DNA of 7,845 nucleotides from Saprospiraceae bacterium (lineage in GTDB: Bacteria > Bacteroidota > Bacteroidia > Chitinophagales > Saprospiraceae): NCBI GenBank assembly GCA_013002625.1, contig JABDJE010000186.1, positions 1 through 7,845 on the forward strand, written 5' to 3'. The position numbers were made by a program, and so were the translations under genes. The notes beneath the pieces are model-generated. The model had not been told where the DNA came from and did no database searches. It saw only the letters and a list, made by a program, of their open reading frames with translations. Shown here one piece after another: positions 6,336 through 7,845 of the stretch (positions are counted from its first letter, which is position 1; every line of letters starts with the position of its first letter).

Positions 6336-6367
6336 TGTAGTACGATATAATAATTGTACTACATTTT
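6336..6367. terminator. Inverted repeat between convergent genes, possible second terminator
   Basis: TGTAGTAC (6336-6343) and GTACTACA (6356-6363) form a perfect 8-bp stem with a 12-nt AT-rich loop. Four Ts follow on the plus strand. It lies 26 nt before the end of the converging minus-strand gene, so it could end read-through from the cold-shock transcript. The halves also nearly repeat directly (AATTGTAGTAC and AATTGTACTAC), so a protein-binding site is an alternative. Confidence 0.4.
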
Positions 6368-6389
6368 CGGCTGTATAATTATTTTGAGT

Positions 6390-6764
6390 TTACTCTAAGT
6401 CTCTTTTTTCCTTTTCCATCTCCTTTAATTCCAAATCTTCATCTAGCCAAAGTGCATCATCGGGTGGTGGTAGTTCAGAGCGCTCTTTTTTGTAGATTCG
6501 GATCATCTCCCGAATAACTTCGTCCTCTGTCCAATCATCAGAAAACTCTCCTGACGAGGGCAAACCGAATATCGCAAAATACATGATAACCAAAACCATC
6601 ATAAATATCGGGATAGGCAATCGAAGCCAGAATGCAATGGAGGGTATGTACATCCCAATCATAATCAATATTATAGATATAAATGAAAAGACTATGGCTG
6701 TGATATAGAATCCTTTTTTGGCTTCTACTTTTTCTTCAGCTCTCCGGCGTATTTCGTTGTACAT
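6390..6764 (-). CDS. Small inner-membrane protein, 2TM-domain type
   Basis: The function is unknown. The protein has 124 residues. A charged cytoplasmic N-terminus (YNEIRRRAEEKVEAKKGFY) leads into two hydrophobic segments at about 19-40 and 47-68, joined by a very short turn. This matches the pattern of the 2TM domain common in Bacteroidota, where an arginine-rich, KKGFY-like stretch precedes two helices. The remaining residues from about 70 are hydrophilic: an acidic segment SGEFSDDWTEDEVIREM, a PPP turn (99-101) and a Glu/Lys-rich tail. With both ends charged and an even number of helices, both termini probably face the cytoplasm. In other proteins this domain occurs alone or beside sensor kinases, but no kinase is present here. 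A candidate promoter lies upstream (6787-6816), so it may be expressed apart from the NYN gene. The family call is by pattern only. Confidence 0.78.
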   Translation of the reverse strand: MYNEIRRRAEEKVEAKKGFYITAIVFSFISIILIMIGMYIPSIAFWLRLPIPIFMMVLVIMYFAIFGLPSSGEFSDDWTEDEVIREMIRIYKKERSELPPPDDALWLDEDLELKEMEKEKRDLE

Positions 6765-6786
6765 ACTTGAATTATCATTATGGTTT

Positions 6787-6816
6787 CAAATTAGTCAGAT
6801 TCACATATCCGTGCAA
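6787..6816 (-). promoter_or_regulatory. Candidate promoter of the 2TM gene
   Basis: On the minus strand TTG (6814-6816) is followed after 20 nt by TAATTTG (6787-6793). The second box is one base shorter than the Bacteroidota TAnnTTTG element, so this is a near match only. It lies between the NYN gene end and the 2TM start, with a predicted 5' leader of about 20 nt. Confidence 0.33.
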
Positions 6817-6853
6817 GGCAAATAGATAGACTTAAAGATTTGCAGGACGAATG

Positions 6854-7615
6854 TTAATTGGAATTTTTGCTGCGACGCTTATAAGTGCGTTTATTCTTAA
6901 CAAATATAAGTTTGTGTCTCCCTCTAGGTGTCTCTCTTCTTTCGATTTCAAATCTACCAGTTGACTTCACCAAAGGTGTGAGTTTTTCGAACCCATAATT
7001 CCGCGCGTCAAAATTCGGCTGCTTCTTTTGAATAAGACTTCCAACATCACCCAGGAATGCCCAGCCATCCTCGTCTGATAAATCACGTATGGACGAAGCA
7101 ATAAGAGAAATTTCCCGATTGGTGATTTTTTCGACATTGGATTCATCTTTTTCCTGCTTCTCATTTTTTTCTTCAGAACCGGATCTCAAGATTTCAACAT
7201 AAATGAATTTATCACAAGCGACAATAAATGGGTTAGGCGTTTTCTTCTCACCAATCCCGATCACAAGCATACCGGCTTCACGCAGCCTGGTAGCAAGCCT
7301 TGTGAAATCACTGTCACTGGATACAAGGCAAAATCCATTCACCTTATTACTGTAAAGTATATCCATTGCATCAATAATCATGGCTGAATCAGTCGCGTTC
7401 TTACCTGTTGTGTAACCATATTGCTGAACGGGCGTAATGGCATTTTCAAGTAATAGTGTCTTCCATCTGTTTAAGTGTGGTTTAGTCCAATCACCATATA
7501 TTCTTTTAATCGTGGGATTACCATACTTGGCAACTTCCTCCATCATCTCTTTTATATGGGCAGAAGGGATATTATCTCCATCAATAAGAACAGCCATGTT
7601 TATACTCTGGCTCAT
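6854..7615 (-). CDS. NYN-domain (PIN-like) putative ribonuclease with C-terminal LOTUS/OST-HTH domain
   Basis: This is a predicted RNA-processing protein of 253 residues. Residues 7 to about 142 form a NYN domain, a PIN-like nuclease fold of the LabA/DUF88 group. The acidic metal-site candidates are all present: IDGDN (D12, D14), ATDSAMIIDAMD (D76, D82) and VSSDSDFTRLA (D101, D103). The ending FIVACDKFIYVE is typical of the group. A linker rich in Glu, Lys, Asn and Ser (about 145-165) separates it from a second domain at about 166-240. That domain (ISLIASSIRDLSDEDGWAFL, then GSLIQKKQPNFDARNYGF and KLTPLVKSTGRFEIE) fits the winged-helix LOTUS or OST-HTH fold, which binds RNA. The tail KNKRTYKRRSKNSN is basic. 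The family plan suggests a nuclease domain guided by an RNA-binding module; the actual substrate is unknown. The ATG at 7615 is preferred, but the one at 7597 (residue 7) would also keep the whole domain. Confidence 0.9.
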   Translation of the reverse strand: MSQSINMAVLIDGDNIPSAHIKEMMEEVAKYGNPTIKRIYGDWTKPHLNRWKTLLLENAITPVQQYGYTTGKNATDSAMIIDAMDILYSNKVNGFCLVSSDSDFTRLATRLREAGMLVIGIGEKKTPNPFIVACDKFIYVEILRSGSEEKNEKQEKDESNVEKITNREISLIASSIRDLSDEDGWAFLGDVGSLIQKKQPNFDARNYGFEKLTPLVKSTGRFEIERRETPRGRHKLIFVKNKRTYKRRSKNSN

Positions 7616-7654
7616 GTTTATATTTTAATTTAGAAAATAGAGGTCGTAATCCCC

Positions 7655-7681
7655 CAATTGTAATAATAGGGATAAAGACAA
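7655..7681 (-). promoter_or_regulatory. Weak candidate promoter of the NYN-LOTUS gene
   Basis: On the minus strand TTG (7679-7681) is followed after 16 nt by TACAATTG (7655-7662), one mismatch from TAnnTTTG and one base short in spacing. It would give a 5' leader of roughly 35-45 nt. The rest of 7616-7739 shows no recognised element and no clear terminator for the upstream gene. Confidence 0.25.
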
Positions 7682-7739
7682 GTTAATCATTATATGCCAG
7701 ACTATAGCTAACAGGCTGAATACACGTGGCGTGATTGTT

Positions 7740-7845
7740 TTATTTCTTTTTAGAAGCAGCGCTTTTCGCAATTTCAAATGATTGCTGCGCCCATTTTACC
7801 AATACGGATTTGTCTTCGAGTACTTCAGCAGGGACTTCCCAATAG
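7740..7845 (-). CDS. C-terminal end of an unrecognised protein, partial (start beyond window)
   Basis: A minus-strand frame enters from the right edge and ends at TAA (7740-7742), giving 35 codons. The visible sequence starts YWEVPAEVLEDKSVLVKW and ends with AKSAASKKK. Aromatic, amphipathic and lysine-ending, it reads like a genuine protein C-terminus with ordinary codon use for this genome. The AQQSFEIAKSA stretch is probably a terminal helix. I do not recognise the family and assign no function. The 124-nt gap to the NYN gene, which lies downstream on the same strand, is long enough for a separate promoter. Confidence 0.6.
   Translation of the reverse strand, partial: YWEVPAEVLEDKSVLVKWAQQSFEIAKSAASKKK

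Noticed and set aside
6292..6351. Possible 19-aa plus-strand small protein (MSFAKKKNHTF...) in the convergent gap
   Set aside because: It has no promoter or ribosome-binding context, and it overlaps the inverted repeat, better read as a terminator or binding site.

Overview
The window looks like chromosomal DNA from a Bacteroidota bacterium, most likely an AT-rich Cytophagia or Flavobacteriia-type organism. Three things point there. The his operon order is hisG-hisD-hisC-hisB with a bifunctional HisB. Genes lack Shine-Dalgarno sites and have A-rich stretches before their start codons. The his promoter matches the Bacteroidota form, TTG then about 17-23 nt then TAnnTTTG. Genus is not determined.

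Layout: positions 1-4154 hold the start of a histidine operon on the minus strand. In transcription order it has a promoter (4127-4154), a 19-residue leader peptide with five histidines (4052-4111), a rho-independent attenuator (3991-4026), hisG, hisD, hisC and the first 265 codons of hisB, which runs off the left edge. The genes overlap by 1, 4 and 26 nt, so they are translationally packed. HisG starts the pathway, HisB-N removes the phosphate from histidinol-phosphate, HisB-C is the imidazoleglycerol-phosphate dehydratase, HisC is the transaminase and HisD carries out the last two oxidations. hisH, hisA, hisF and hisI are not in the window and may lie beyond the left edge.

Positions 4112-4425 are a divergent intergenic region. 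It holds the his promoter, a 12-bp inverted repeat around that promoter, and a candidate promoter and long 5' leader for the next gene. Positions 4426-6178 on the plus strand encode a RhlE-like DEAD-box RNA helicase and, 52 nt later, a lysine-rich protein ending in a cold-shock domain. This pair looks like an RNA-remodelling unit of the cold-adaptation type.

Positions 6179-6389 are a convergent intergenic region with two hairpin-forming inverted repeats. Positions 6390-7845 on the minus strand encode a small two-transmembrane (2TM-type) membrane protein, a NYN nuclease-fold protein with a C-terminal LOTUS/OST-HTH domain, and the last 35 residues of an unrecognised protein cut by the right edge.

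No tRNA, rRNA, CRISPR array, insertion sequence or phage gene was seen. The strongest unusual signal is the complete his attenuator, including an extra pairing segment downstream of the terminator. After that come the NYN-LOTUS protein close to the helicase/cold-shock pair, and a HisB phosphatase domain without the usual cysteine zinc loop.
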